Of a stretch of 64,000 nucleotides of DNA, positions 50,255 through 59,822 are shown in pieces. The DNA is from a virus. The DNA lies in the IMG/VR virus record IMGVR_UViG_3300037264_008423, positions 62,001 to 126,000 of that record; one strand, written 5' to 3'. A program made the translations under genes and the position numbers. Position 1 is the stretch's first letter. Each line of letters opens with the position of its first letter. The notes below the pieces were generated by a model, which made no database searches, was not told where the DNA came from, and was given only the letters and a program-made list of their open reading frames with translations.

Positions 50255-53200
50255 AGCTGCTGATCAAGGTATTGGTAAGCGTATTTCAAGAGACGGGGCC
50301 AGGCTTCACGGGGAATGTGAAGCGCGGCGGCTCCTTTTGATCTGAGATAATTCAAAATTCGATCCCGATCCCAACCTTTGCGAAAACAAATTTGAACCAG
50401 CATGTGGGCGTGAGCCATAGCCTCTTTAGGGTCCTGGTAGTAATCTTTGCCAGGCATTGTTCCTGGAGCCGGTGGTTTATACCCCGGAGTAAGGGCCACG
50501 GGTGATCGGCGCGCCTGTTCTTTGTGGGTCAGCTCGTGGCTGAGAATTTGGGCGGCCCACTGTCTTAATTCTTCAGGCTTATTCACCATTGTGTCTGGAA
50601 TGAGAAGCAAAACTTTATCCAATTTAGGAGCATAGCCGCCTTTGAGCGTGCTGAAGAAACCGCCCAGTCTCAAAAGCGTTCCCTTTGGACTGTGTTTTTT
50701 TAGCTGTTTATCCAAATCAGACCACCAGAGTTGCGCGTCCATACTGTCAAAATCGGGCATGGACCGCAGGGAACTTTGGACCGATTTTACGATTTTGTCG
50801 GCCAGGACGTTGACTTGTTCGGCGGAGGGTCCTACGGCTCCTTCTGTAATCCGGGCGGCGGTTTGGCGCATTTCGCGCATCCAGTCCCACACGGTGTGCC
50901 ACTGCCGGGGATCGTAGTAGCCCGTTTTTTTAAACTGGCGGATCTGCGCCTGGGCGAGCAGGCGCAGATCATTGTTTTTGGTGCGCTTGGGGAAAGTGTG
51001 GCCGCCCACGCAGGGTCCGGGGATGCGGTATTGCACTTCCGAGGCTTGATCTTCCGGGTCTTCGGACACAAAGTAATTCAGCGATTTGCAGGTCGGCCAC
51101 TCCTCGATCTTGAACAGCCAGTGCTGCGCGGAGGTGGTTTGGGCCAGATCTTTGACCTCAAAATCGTCTTCGTCCACCGCGCCGCCCCAAGTGCCCCACG
51201 TGTGCGGTTGGAGCACCTGGTCCGACCGCTTAGGCAGCAAAATGCGCCGGGTGTCCCGCGCCGCGATGATACAGCCTGCGGCTTGTTCGCCCCAAAAACC
51301 CGTGGTGCGCAGCGCGTCCCCGTGGCTCAGCGCCTCCTGCACATTGTTTTTGTAAACAATGTCACCCGGTTGATCGACGGGTCCCTGGGCCTCGGTCCAG
51401 TCCTTGATGAGCTGGGTCGGCGGCTTGCCGTAATGGACGATCATCTGGCTGCGATACTCCTGGGTGCTGGAGCGGCCAATTTCAATAATGCACAGGATTT
51501 TGTTGCTGCCGCTAAAGCCCACGGGTGAAAGCAGCCTGCCGTTGACATTGAGCGACCAGTGTCCCACCTTCGAGGGCCGGGCGGTGTCCTTGAGCGCGCG
51601 GCTGAGCTGGTCGCTGAAGGCTAGCAGCTTGGCCTCGGCGACTGCCGGGTCGGGTTTCGGCGGCGCGTCCTCGTAAGTGCCGAAGCCGTGGGACCACTCC
51701 CGCCTGTAGCTGCTCATGTCCCAGTCACCGGTGTAGGACACCATGCGCTCCAGCATGAGGGGAAAGCCTTTCTGAAAGAGCAGGTCTTTGACACGTTGTT
51801 CCAGGGCGGGATGCGTGGCTGTGTCTTTGAATTTGTAGAGCAGTTGTTTAGCCGCCGCGTCCACCCACTCTCGTTTTTGCTTAGCCGCCCCTTCCCGGTA
51901 GTGGTCATAATCGGGGCCGAGCCGGTCGCCGTAGAACTCCATGAAGTAGGGCCAGATATGCGAGTAAACGTGATCGCTCAGGTGCGAGGCCAGCGCCAGG
52001 ATGCCATATTTAACCGAGTCCTCGTCAGCGACCAGCGAGCGGGGTTGCAGGGACATGACCACCACCGCTTGGTTTACTTTGTCCCGTTGGGCCACGCGCA
52101 GGGCCGCGCCCGTGGCGGTGGACAGGCTGGTGGTCACGTAGATGCCTTCCAAGCTCTTACGCGTGGGTTGGACCAGGCCACTATGGGGATCGTCCTGCCA
52201 CGACCGCTGTTTGGGGTCGGGCACCAGGCCCTCGGAGAGAATCTTGGGAACGAGCTGGGCGGACGTGCCGTGGTAAAAAATGGCGCGTTCCCGGCTGGCC
52301 CCCGTGCGGCGTTCGACAAGCCGGGATTCGTTGACATCCTCTTCGGCCCAGGGATTGTCCTCAACGGGCCTGGGCTTGAAATTGTAAACAGGTTTGACGT
52401 AGTAGGGGTCCAGGGCACCATTGCCGTTCCTTCTCGGATCGGAATAAACGGGCACTATTTCCAAGGTGCTGTAGGACTGGGCGGTGCTTAGGCGCTTATA
52501 GACTTTGGCGTCGCCGATGTAGCGGCGGAAATTGCCGCAAGAGTTGCCGGTATCGGACCATCGGGTATGAAACCAGGGGAAGGTGCTGTTGGGCACTTTG
52601 CTCTTGAGGACGTAGCCCACCGGGCTAACCGGGCCAAAGGCCAGGTCTTTGGTGTCAACATCCTCATCCTCTGATTCTCCGAGCTGTTCGCGATTTTGTT
52701 CAGGAAACTCCAGCGGGTCGGGAAAGTGGAAGTATTTGGCAAAGTCAATTGACGTGGCGGTGAAGGAGGCTCCGTCGCCCTGGCTCCAGAAACCAGTCCA
52801 ATTGATTTCCACCCCGTAAAAACCCTTCTGGTCGAGCAGCCACTTCCACTCCGCGACCACCGGCTCCGACCAGTAATTGTCGTCCGCACCCGCTTCTCTC
52901 CACCAATTTCGAGCGCGTTCCTTGGCGTCGTCGTCCAGTTGCTCATAGGTGATGCCTGTGCCATCTTCTCGGCGGCCTTCAGCATTGAACTCGTAGCCAT
53001 TGGCTTCGATGTTTTCTGCTACTTGTTCATCCGAGTTGTGATCGTCGTAGGCAGCTTCCAGCTCCCGATACATTTCGTGGTTCCAGCCCACCATGCGCTC
53101 GTTAATGTCCGCCTCCAGGTTCCTGATATCCCCGATCAGGCGCTCGTCTTCCGCGTCGCATTGCTCGTCGGGCATGTCATCCGGCCAGTCGAAACTGCCT

Positions 53201-53823
53201 TCCAGGTCGCAGGTGGTGCTGCGCTCATGGACGTAGCGATGGCTCACCCGCGTCACTCTGCCGGAGAGTGACAGAACGCCCCAGTCAACCAACTGGGCCA
53301 ACTCGGTAAAGCCGTCCTCATCATAGAAAACGTCTTTGGCGTCGAAATCGTCCTCGTCCGCTTCCAGCAGGTTGGCCGCGCCGCCGTGTGCTGACTCCAC
53401 GTAGGAAAGATCCCGGCTAAGGTCGCTCAGCCAGGGTATGGTTTGGGTGCTGCAAAAGCGGTTGGGACTTTTGATGGGATGGCGCTCCATCGCGCTGATG
53501 ACGATTTTAAGCCACTCGTCCCAATTGTATCCCGGCTTTAGTGTAACCATGTTGGTTGCGCCTGACCAACCAGGTTTCCAGCGCCACTTTCCATTCTTAG
53601 CTGGATGAAGCTGGGGAGAGCGGTAGTAAAGGCTGACAATGCGCGAGCCATCGGGGTAGTCGTGCCAGTTCAGCTTATAGCCCTCGTATTCGATCTCCGT
53701 GCCATACTTTGCGCCCTTGGGGTGAGGGCGCGGGTCAGGGACGGCGGTGTAAACCACGTCCTTCCAATCCGGGTCTTCCTCCGTCTCCAGAAGCAATCGA
53801 AGAATGGTGTCGGCGGTTTTCAC
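50251..53823 (-). CDS. Giant multi-module protein with acidic KDL signatures; ART-like and zinc-peptidase modules
   Basis: 1,190 aa from ATG 53823. The N-terminus KTADTILRLLLETEEDPDWK is a tag of the common type. Further signatures are near 53340 (EADEDDFDAKDV), 52670 (SEDEDVDTKDL) and 51160 (VDEDDFEVKDL). A middle module (~52050-52330) has FYHGTSAQLVPKILSEGL and LEGIYVTTSLSTATGAALR, the H-G-T...GL...Y-x-T series of an ADP-ribosyltransferase fold. The last module (~50270-50850) has AQILSHELTHKEQARR with KEAMAHAHMLVQ, an HExxH zinc peptidase paralogous to that at 26.0-26.7 kb. The start overlaps nothing; the stop overlaps the next start. Confidence 0.85.
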   Translation of the reverse strand: MKTADTILRLLLETEEDPDWKDVVYTAVPDPRPHPKGAKYGTEIEYEGYKLNWHDYPDGSRIVSLYYRSPQLHPAKNGKWRWKPGWSGATNMVTLKPGYNWDEWLKIVISAMERHPIKSPNRFCSTQTIPWLSDLSRDLSYVESAHGGAANLLEADEDDFDAKDVFYDEDGFTELAQLVDWGVLSLSGRVTRVSHRYVHERSTTCDLEGSFDWPDDMPDEQCDAEDERLIGDIRNLEADINERMVGWNHEMYRELEAAYDDHNSDEQVAENIEANGYEFNAEGRREDGTGITYEQLDDDAKERARNWWREAGADDNYWSEPVVAEWKWLLDQKGFYGVEINWTGFWSQGDGASFTATSIDFAKYFHFPDPLEFPEQNREQLGESEDEDVDTKDLAFGPVSPVGYVLKSKVPNSTFPWFHTRWSDTGNSCGNFRRYIGDAKVYKRLSTAQSYSTLEIVPVYSDPRRNGNGALDPYYVKPVYNFKPRPVEDNPWAEEDVNESRLVERRTGASRERAIFYHGTSAQLVPKILSEGLVPDPKQRSWQDDPHSGLVQPTRKSLEGIYVTTSLSTATGAALRVAQRDKVNQAVVVMSLQPRSLVADEDSVKYGILALASHLSDHVYSHIWPYFMEFYGDRLGPDYDHYREGAAKQKREWVDAAAKQLLYKFKDTATHPALEQRVKDLLFQKGFPLMLERMVSYTGDWDMSSYRREWSHGFGTYEDAPPKPDPAVAEAKLLAFSDQLSRALKDTARPSKVGHWSLNVNGRLLSPVGFSGSNKILCIIEIGRSSTQEYRSQMIVHYGKPPTQLIKDWTEAQGPVDQPGDIVYKNNVQEALSHGDALRTTGFWGEQAAGCIIAARDTRRILLPKRSDQVLQPHTWGTWGGAVDEDDFEVKDLAQTTSAQHWLFKIEEWPTCKSLNYFVSEDPEDQASEVQYRIPGPCVGGHTFPKRTKNNDLRLLAQAQIRQFKKTGYYDPRQWHTVWDWMREMRQTAARITEGAVGPSAEQVNVLADKIVKSVQSSLRSMPDFDSMDAQLWWSDLDKQLKKHSPKGTLLRLGGFFSTLKGGYAPKLDKVLLLIPDTMVNKPEELRQWAAQILSHELTHKEQARRSPVALTPGYKPPAPGTMPGKDYYQDPKEAMAHAHMLVQICFRKGWDRDRILNYLRSKGAAALHIPREAWPRLLKYAYQYLDQQL

Positions 53824-54302
53824 GTCTGGTCAAGCTCCATGCGACACTGGCCAGTGATGCACATTCTAAAGTCGGCGCTGTCCTGGATCGTGAGCAGGGC
53901 GTTTTGGTCGCTCCACTGGATATTGTTGACGGCGATCCAGGAGTAAGTTCCCGGCTCGGTGCGCACGATGGCGCTGCTGGTGCGTGTGGTCAAGCCAAGG
54001 GTGTTGGTCTTTACGATGTCCAGGGCGCTCAGCGACCCCGGATCGCCGGAGGAGTAGTTGAAGTAAAGACCCGTGTAGCAGAAAGAGCCGTTGGCGTTAA
54101 TGCGATTCTGCGCTCGAATCTTGTCCAGACCGAAGGTGGAGCTGATGAAATTCAAGTGGAGCATCCGAAAGGTCAAGCGGGAAGGCGCGCTGAGGCGGAT
54201 CGTGGCAATGACCACCCAGTCTCCCATTTTAATTTCCGTCGCCGGAAGGTTGATGGGCAGGTCCAGCGTGTTGTCTAGTTTGCGCTCGGTTAAAAAAGCC
54301 AT
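53820..54302 (-). CDS. Small beta-rich structural protein, paralogue of 49.8-50.3 kb
   Basis: 160 aa. The N-terminal 60 residues align with the smaller paralogue (LPATEIKMGDWVVIATIRL). It is followed after a 4-nt overlap by the multi-module gene. Likely a virion subunit. Confidence 0.7.
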   Translation of the reverse strand: MAFLTERKLDNTLDLPINLPATEIKMGDWVVIATIRLSAPSRLTFRMLHLNFISSTFGLDKIRAQNRINANGSFCYTGLYFNYSSGDPGSLSALDIVKTNTLGLTTRTSSAIVRTEPGTYSWIAVNNIQWSDQNALLTIQDSADFRMCITGQCRMELDQT

Positions 54303-54317
54303 AATAAATTAAGTAGT

Positions 54318-55580
54318 TTAAGCGGCTCCTGGCTGAGGCGGGGCCATTAAGTGCCGATCTAAGTAGTATTCCCCCACCCGCTGCTCTGGACTGAGCAGGT
54401 GCCGGTTCTTCCTCCACCAGCCCAGGGCCGGTCCCGTGCCGTAAACATTTCCAGGACCATAGTCTCCACTAGGGTTAAAAGGCGTAGTTTGGCTGAGGAA
54501 GGACATTTCTTCGCGGACCCGGTGCGCGGCTTCCTCGTCACTTTCGGTCCAGAAATTACCCACTTTCTGACCATTGTAAACCACATCGTAATGGCCGCCA
54601 AAGGCGGGGATGACTTTCCACAGGTTGGGATCTTCCTCGATGCGCTTGCGAATCAGGATCTCGGCGGTCTGGCCGGTGCGGTGTCCCCGGTAGTGGCTCT
54701 GCCGCAGTTTAACAAAGGGGGCCAGGGCTTCAAAAGCGCGTTTAGCGCCGTTAATGTAAGCACTGGCGGTGGGGGTGGGCCAGGTGAAGCGGATAATCAT
54801 CTCGTCGCCCTCGCGGCGCGCTTCCTCCACTTTGAAACCGGCGTCTTCCAGCACCCAGCGCGCCTGCGCCACGGGATCGTAATTGTATTCTTTGGTGCTG
54901 AGTTCGTCGTCATCCAGCATTTCACCCAAGACCCGGCTGGCCTTGGTCATCATGTCGTGCGTTGCAAAAAGATCTCGCGCTCCCGTGTGATCCGCCATGA
55001 CGGCATGAACGGCGGCCTGGAGCGTGGGAAAGGCAATGTGCTGCTTCAGGCTGTGAATCCCCCGCTTGCGAGTGTATTGGACCACGAACTTGTCCGGGGC
55101 ATACTGGTGGATCACTCCCACGTTTTCGCCACAGGTCTGGTCCGGGAGCTGGGCATAAACATACGTGCGGTTAGGGGTCTTTCCCCGGCCTTTAACCGTG
55201 GCCGTTTCCCAGTGGATTACGGGAGCCGTATCCAGTTCCTTCAGGTCGCTATCATCCGCCTCTTCCTGAGCTTCCTGAAAGTAGTCATACCAGAGCCACA
55301 CGCTCTGATGCACCGGGTTAAAGGGGTGGACGATCTGTTTTTGGTTGAATTTGGCCAGCCAGTTTTTGGCGATTTTACGGGCTTTCTCTTCGCTCTCCAC
55401 GGTGCGCGTCATGCCGTAGTCCTTGCCGTCCAGCGTGAAAAATGCCGCCCAGCCCCGATCCACTTCGTCCCATTCCACACGGGCTTCCCACATACCGGCG
55501 ACGTTATCGCTGAGATCTTTTAGATCTTTTAGATCCAGGTCCGATACGTCGTCTTCCAAGATGGCGTCAAGGCTATACAT
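54318..55580 (-). CDS. Multi-module protein with acidic signatures
   Basis: 420 aa from ATG 55580, chosen because MYSLDAILEDDVSDLDLKDL puts the acidic tag at the N-terminus. Weaker signatures lie near 55240 (EEADDSDLKEL) and 54900 (LDDDELSTKEY), dividing three modules of ~90-110 aa. The modules are alpha/beta with no recognised motif. The start overlaps the upstream gene's stop by 8 nt. Confidence 0.75.
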   Translation of the reverse strand: MYSLDAILEDDVSDLDLKDLKDLSDNVAGMWEARVEWDEVDRGWAAFFTLDGKDYGMTRTVESEEKARKIAKNWLAKFNQKQIVHPFNPVHQSVWLWYDYFQEAQEEADDSDLKELDTAPVIHWETATVKGRGKTPNRTYVYAQLPDQTCGENVGVIHQYAPDKFVVQYTRKRGIHSLKQHIAFPTLQAAVHAVMADHTGARDLFATHDMMTKASRVLGEMLDDDELSTKEYNYDPVAQARWVLEDAGFKVEEARREGDEMIIRFTWPTPTASAYINGAKRAFEALAPFVKLRQSHYRGHRTGQTAEILIRKRIEEDPNLWKVIPAFGGHYDVVYNGQKVGNFWTESDEEAAHRVREEMSFLSQTTPFNPSGDYGPGNVYGTGPALGWWRKNRHLLSPEQRVGEYYLDRHLMAPPQPGAA

Positions 55581-55929
55581 TGATGATCCCAAGGCTGGCC
55601 AGGCGGACCCGCGTGGGCACCTGGACCACATCGGAGGTTTGCGGTCCAATCATCGGGTCCATTTCCGGGTTGCACTGGGCGATGGCCCACCAGAGTTCCG
55701 GCGTGCCGAAGAACTTATGTGCAATCAGGTCCAGGCGGCCAGCGCCGCCAGGGGGCACGGTGAACAGGAGATCGGAGGGGTCCGGGACCACGGCGGCGTT
55801 GAGCAGCCCGAAAACGACCACAGACTCCGAACCGCTTTCGAGTTCGGCTTTGACCTGATAGGCGGGAGTGGCCGCCCACATGCTGTAGGGGACTAGCTCC
55901 ACGCGCACTGCTGGTTCTTGATCCGTCAT
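55573..55929 (-). CDS. Baseplate wedge gp53/LysM-like protein
   Basis: 118 aa. GRLDLIAHKFFGTPELWWAI then NPEMDPM is the LysM-like segment typical of baseplate wedge subunit gp53 of T4-like phages and relatives. The N-terminus is a beta strand region. It supports a contractile-tail phage. A 167-nt gap lies upstream. Confidence 0.7.
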   Translation of the reverse strand: MTDQEPAVRVELVPYSMWAATPAYQVKAELESGSESVVVFGLLNAAVVPDPSDLLFTVPPGGAGRLDLIAHKFFGTPELWWAIAQCNPEMDPMIGPQTSDVVQVPTRVRLASLGIINV

Positions 55930-56096
55930 GCTCTAAATACGCCAAAGGTTAGAGTTGCCGCTTGGAATAGGCGGGTTAGCGTGGTCGTGCAAAAGTATAG
56001 GACCGCGCCAAAGTGTGATTGCAAGAGCTACCTGGCAGCCCCCTCCTTACGGAACACCCTTCGGCGCAGTCTGGCGGCACTATCCACTATCCGGTT
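55930..56096 (-). other. Intergenic leader, no gene seen
   Basis: 167 nt between the baseplate gene and the gene before it. It contains CTTGGAATAGGC at 55961-55972, which recurs in opposite orientation in the gap at 63.6 kb. No promoter of the common type is visible. Confidence 0.4.
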
Positions 56097-56357
56097 TTAT
56101 TTGTAAACAATATTTTTCATCACGCGGGTAAGAGGCTTTAAAGCTTTAAAGTCAGGTTCCGGTTCTTCCGTTGACCCCATGACATACTCCAGCATCGTGG
56201 TTTCGATGTGCTGACTAAGAGAGGACATGCGTTTGAACAGCCAGTCGCACTGATCCCGGTAAAAGCGCACGACCTCAACCAGCTCTTTCGGGCTGGCTTG
56301 GCACATGTCCTCCGAAATATCGTTGCTGATCTGGAGGATGCGCTCCTCGCTGATCAG
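56097..56357 (-). CDS. Small helical protein, possibly CTG start
   Basis: About 86 aa. The clear protein part is LISEERILQISNDISEDM ... FYRDQCDWLFKRMSSLSQ, all helical. In-frame ATG codons exist only ~180 nt upstream, where the frame is basic and looks like a shadow of the overlapping gene. A CTG at 56357 overlaps the upstream stop (CTGA), just as ATGA and GTGA do elsewhere here. Start therefore uncertain. Confidence 0.5.
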   Translation of the reverse strand: MISEERILQISNDISEDMCQASPKELVEVVRFYRDQCDWLFKRMSSLSQHIETTMLEYVMGSTEEPEPDFKALKPLTRVMKNIVYK

Positions 56358-56842
56358 ATATTTTCGCCGCTCTGGCTTGTGGCTCCCTCCGGGGGCGCGA
56401 CGAAAACGCCGACCTGCCTGTGGGTGATTCCGTGGCACGCGAACAGCGTGGCGGCGAGCAGGTTGTTTACGGCCATTGTTTGCTCTTTTCCTTCGGGCAC
56501 GATCTGAACGAGGACTTGGGCGACTTGTTGGCATAGGTTTTGAACGAGTCGGCACTTTTCGGTTTGGGACTGGTCCGGGGGCGGGTGAAAAGTGAACGTT
56601 TCATCGACCTCCATTAAGGCGGCACTGATATCAATGGGTTCGCGCACGACAGCTTCATCTTGTTTAGTCATGCCTTCCAGAACGGAATGCGCCGCTTCCC
56701 GCACACCGGTAATTTGGCGGGTGAGCAGGCAGTCTTTGCCGTTCGCAATGATCAGGTGGTAGGATTCACAGTCGCCTTGGCCGATTCGGGTAAAATAGGC
56801 CGAGACGGAGCCGAGTAATTTAACTTTTCCGAGCATTTTCAT
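56354..56842 (-). CDS. Unknown protein after terminase
   Basis: 162 aa from ATG 56842, overlapping the terminase stop (ATGA). Alpha/beta with a helical middle (CRLVQNLCQQVAQVLVQIV). No recognised domain. It is translationally coupled to the terminase. Confidence 0.7.
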   Translation of the reverse strand: MKMLGKVKLLGSVSAYFTRIGQGDCESYHLIIANGKDCLLTRQITGVREAAHSVLEGMTKQDEAVVREPIDISAALMEVDETFTFHPPPDQSQTEKCRLVQNLCQQVAQVLVQIVPEGKEQTMAVNNLLAATLFACHGITHRQVGVFVAPPEGATSQSGENI

Positions 56843-58902
56843 ACTTTAAAGCTTTTAACCCGCGTGTAGCCGGGAGGCAATGGAATGTCCACCAGGGGCG
56901 CTTCCTGGACGAAGCCCTCCAGGTTGTGCGTGGTGTGGATGCGCGGGTTATTCGGTGAGAGCATGGTGACTTTTTCGTCGGAGTTGATGGCGTTATTATA
57001 GGACCCGGCGCAGGCATCCGTGGTGTCCTTGCTCCCGTTGGGCGGGTGGTCCACCTTTTTGTCGGTATCCAGGAGATTTTCCGCCTCGTGCATCAGGTGA
57101 CGGTGCCGGTAGGGGCGCAGGCGCAATTCTTCCGCCGCCATGCGCCAGTTGGTGTAGGCGTCTTTGTTCCGGTCGATGCTCTGCTTGTCCACTTTAAAGC
57201 CACGAGCTTCCAGCATTTGGAGCGACATTTCACTCTGAAACTGGTCAAAGGTAACCAGTCCGAAGTTGTAGCCGCACTTGGTATTGAGCCAGAGCAAAAA
57301 GTTTTGGATCTTTTCGAGCGAGATGGGCTTGACCTGACCGGCCACGATGGTCAGGATGAAGTCATACTCCACGATCAGCCGGTATTCGGAAAAAGGGATG
57401 CCTTTGCTGAGCAGGTTTTCAATGAGGGTTGCCCCCACCAGGTGACAGATCGATAGCCCGGCCATGTTTTGCGTGGCCAGGTCGATGTGGGCGTAGCGCA
57501 GCGAGTAGGGATGGCGCTTGGGAATAATTTGCGACTGGACCATCGTGCAAAACACCCGGTGATCCAGGTAATCCCACAGGTTCATGGAGTCCTCCATTGA
57601 AAGCGGCAGCATTTCCTGGCCGCCTTTGACCGGGCAGACCACGCCGTCGCGCTCGGCCAGCTCCACGCAGCGTTCAAAGTCCACCATCGTGGCAAACCAG
57701 CGGTTGACGCCGCCCGTGGAGATGCCGCACACGTCCCGCAGGGCGTTCAGGGGACGGCGCTTAAATTCCTGGAAATACATCTCCGGCACGAGTTCCGTGC
57801 GCGCCCCGGAAGCGGGGGTCTCGTGAATTTCGGTGCCGGTCTCCCGGCCATCCTCGTCATACCACCCCGACAGGATCATGGGCGGAATGTTTTTCAGGCC
57901 GTAGGCGACGCGGAACCAGCGTGGACCCAGTTGCAGCGTGTGCCGCTTAATTTTGTAAACACTATTGCGATAGACCCGCTGGGTGCCGGGGTCGTTGACC
58001 GCCTCGATTTCCTTGATGATGACTTCCGTAAACGAGGATTCGTCTTTAGCTGACGAGGCCAGGATGGAAATGGCAGGCAGGAATCCGGCGACTTTCCGAA
58101 AGCGGTTGTTAATACGGTTGCGAACTTCGTTGTAAAGCTCGTAGGCTTTCGTGTCCGGCTCGGCTTCTAAGCGCCAGTTTCCCTCGTCCAGCCCCACTCC
58201 GATCACATTGCGTCCGATCAAGTGCTGGCCTTTGGAACCAGCGGTGAGCCAGATGGCGTTTTTGAGCGGAATGCGAAAGTTGGTATAGCTGTTGTCCGGG
58301 CTATACTGGCACTCCTCCGTAAAATAAGGCGAATTGGCCATGAAGTTCATGGCGTCTCCAAAAGCGGTTTCAATGACCGCCGCTTTGGTCACCGACAGAA
58401 GATTGAAGATGATTTTGGTGCCTTTGGTCAGGCCAAAGAAGTTGTGCGGGTTGCGCAGCAGCGTGGCGATTAAGACCCGGTAGAGCAAGATCGTCACCAT
58501 GACGAAGGTTTTGCCGATTCCCAGGGAGCCGGTGATGACGCAGTTGTGGATGGCGCTGTCGTAGTTGAAGTCCCGGCACAGGATCTCTTTCCAGGAGGGG
58601 AAGAGGCCCTCCGAGTCTTGACTCTTGACCATGAGCGCGCCCAGGTAGTAGGGGTCCTCCAGGAAATCCTGCATGGAAGGGGGCTTTTCCGCGTAGTCGG
58701 CCACGTTAAGCTGTTGGAGCAACTCCGAGTCCCCGGACTGCCGGAACTGGCTGAGCATGTCCTCCCATACCTGTCGGCCATAGGGGGACAGGGACTTTAG
58801 CATGGCGTCGATATTTTCGCTCTGCAATCCCTGGGTGAGCACGTCTTCAACCTGCTCTGTCAGAGTCTTTTTGTTTACGTTAGCGTTGTCTATCACCGGC
58901 AT
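56839..58902 (-). CDS. terL: Terminase large subunit
   Basis: 687 aa from ATG 58902 (PVIDNANVNKK). The ATPase domain has Walker A NCVITGSLGIGKTF and Walker B VIGVGLDEGNW, then ILASSAKDESSF as the coupling motif. The C-terminal nuclease domain has RYAHIDLATQ (first Asp), LVTFDQFQSE and DHPPNGSKDTTDACAG, the last acidic cluster of the RNase H-like fold. The protein packages DNA into the prohead as the motor with the portal. It is long for the family (450-650 usual), with an extended N-terminus. It lies 21 nt from a divergent gene. Confidence 0.95.
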   Translation of the reverse strand: MPVIDNANVNKKTLTEQVEDVLTQGLQSENIDAMLKSLSPYGRQVWEDMLSQFRQSGDSELLQQLNVADYAEKPPSMQDFLEDPYYLGALMVKSQDSEGLFPSWKEILCRDFNYDSAIHNCVITGSLGIGKTFVMVTILLYRVLIATLLRNPHNFFGLTKGTKIIFNLLSVTKAAVIETAFGDAMNFMANSPYFTEECQYSPDNSYTNFRIPLKNAIWLTAGSKGQHLIGRNVIGVGLDEGNWRLEAEPDTKAYELYNEVRNRINNRFRKVAGFLPAISILASSAKDESSFTEVIIKEIEAVNDPGTQRVYRNSVYKIKRHTLQLGPRWFRVAYGLKNIPPMILSGWYDEDGRETGTEIHETPASGARTELVPEMYFQEFKRRPLNALRDVCGISTGGVNRWFATMVDFERCVELAERDGVVCPVKGGQEMLPLSMEDSMNLWDYLDHRVFCTMVQSQIIPKRHPYSLRYAHIDLATQNMAGLSICHLVGATLIENLLSKGIPFSEYRLIVEYDFILTIVAGQVKPISLEKIQNFLLWLNTKCGYNFGLVTFDQFQSEMSLQMLEARGFKVDKQSIDRNKDAYTNWRMAAEELRLRPYRHRHLMHEAENLLDTDKKVDHPPNGSKDTTDACAGSYNNAINSDEKVTMLSPNNPRIHTTHNLEGFVQEAPLVDIPLPPGYTRVKSFKV

Positions 58903-58923
58903 ATGTAGCTTAAGAACAGAGCT

Positions 58924-59307
58924 ATGAAAGCGACTTTGGCTATTCTTAAGCACCTTTTAGAGGACGACGAAGAAGATTTTGACCTGAAAGACCTGGCGGA
59001 CACCCCGCCGTGCCCTGTGTTTGCGCTCGTCGATGGACTTACCGGCTTTGCTGACCCCATCGGCAGCGCCATTTACCGCAATTGGAAGATTTATTACGAC
59101 AGCCGTCCCAATGATGCTTACGAAATCGACTGGATTCGCTACAACCACACCCCCAATAAGACCTACAGTCGGCGGAGCCAGCGCCGGTTTGAGCAGGCGG
59201 TCCTGGACCGGGGCGGGGGAGGCCGCCTTGAAATCAAAGTGCTGGACGGCACCCTGGGGCCGCACCGGTGGAGTGTGCGCGTGCAGAGTTCCGGTTCTTG
59301 CGCGTGA
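58924..59307 (+). CDS. Small protein with N-terminal acidic tag
   Basis: 127 aa. KATLAILKHLLEDDEEDFDL then KDL is the cleanest example of the tag. The rest is a small alpha/beta domain (DGLTGFADPIGSAIYRNWKI). Start and stop are shared with compact neighbours. Being a single tagged module, it shows that the tag is normally N-terminal. Confidence 0.75.
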   Translation: MKATLAILKHLLEDDEEDFDLKDLADTPPCPVFALVDGLTGFADPIGSAIYRNWKIYYDSRPNDAYEIDWIRYNHTPNKTYSRRSQRRFEQAVLDRGGGGRLEIKVLDGTLGPHRWSVRVQSSGSCA

Positions 59308-59822
59308 TGGCAAAGTCAGAAAAAAAGCGTAAGAGCCGCAAGAGCCGCGCCGGGCAGGAGAAGTGTGCGACGAAGTGGTGCCGCAACCGGCGCGCCGCCA
59401 AAGTGACCCGCTACGTGAGCGCCTCCGGCAAGACCAAGGTTTACCATAATTTTCTGCGCCACTGCTGGAAGTGCCGCTCGCGCATGTTGAGGGAGAGCCA
59501 ACCGGCCACATACGTCCTTAATGCCATCCGAAACCGGGCCAGGCAACGGGGGCTGCCTTTTACGATTACCCTCCCGGAGTTCAGGAAATTTTGCGCCGAA
59601 ACAAACTATTTGGAGTTGCGTGGACGCAAGCCGGATAGCTTGTCCATCGACCGGAAAAATCACGACCAGGGCTACCATATTTGGAACATCCGGGTGTCTC
59701 CCTTTAATCTAAACTGCACCAACGGGCATACCGTGTCCGGTCGCGTGTGCGCCCAAAATGAGCGCGTGCCCGAGGAGTGTGACTACGCCGTGCCTACCGA
59801 TCCCGACACCGAACCTTTTTAA
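59307..59822 (+). CDS. HNH-like endonuclease with zinc fingers (tentative)
   Basis: 171 aa from ATG 59307. Basic start (KSEKKRKSRKSRAGQ), Cys pairs (KCATKWC, CWKC), then LSIDRKNHDQGYHIWNIRVS ... NLNC, which follows the 'DRIDN-x-x-GY---N' pattern of phage HNH/VSR-like homing nucleases. Catalytic residues are not all certain. Composition is lower in G+C than its neighbours. Confidence 0.6.
   Translation: MAKSEKKRKSRKSRAGQEKCATKWCRNRRAAKVTRYVSASGKTKVYHNFLRHCWKCRSRMLRESQPATYVLNAIRNRARQRGLPFTITLPEFRKFCAETNYLELRGRKPDSLSIDRKNHDQGYHIWNIRVSPFNLNCTNGHTVSGRVCAQNERVPEECDYAVPTDPDTEPF

Noticed and set aside
48860-57960. Frequent TTGTAAAC words inside minus-strand genes
   Set aside because: They encode Val-Tyr (GTTTAC) in coding frame and lack -35 partners, so they are not promoters.
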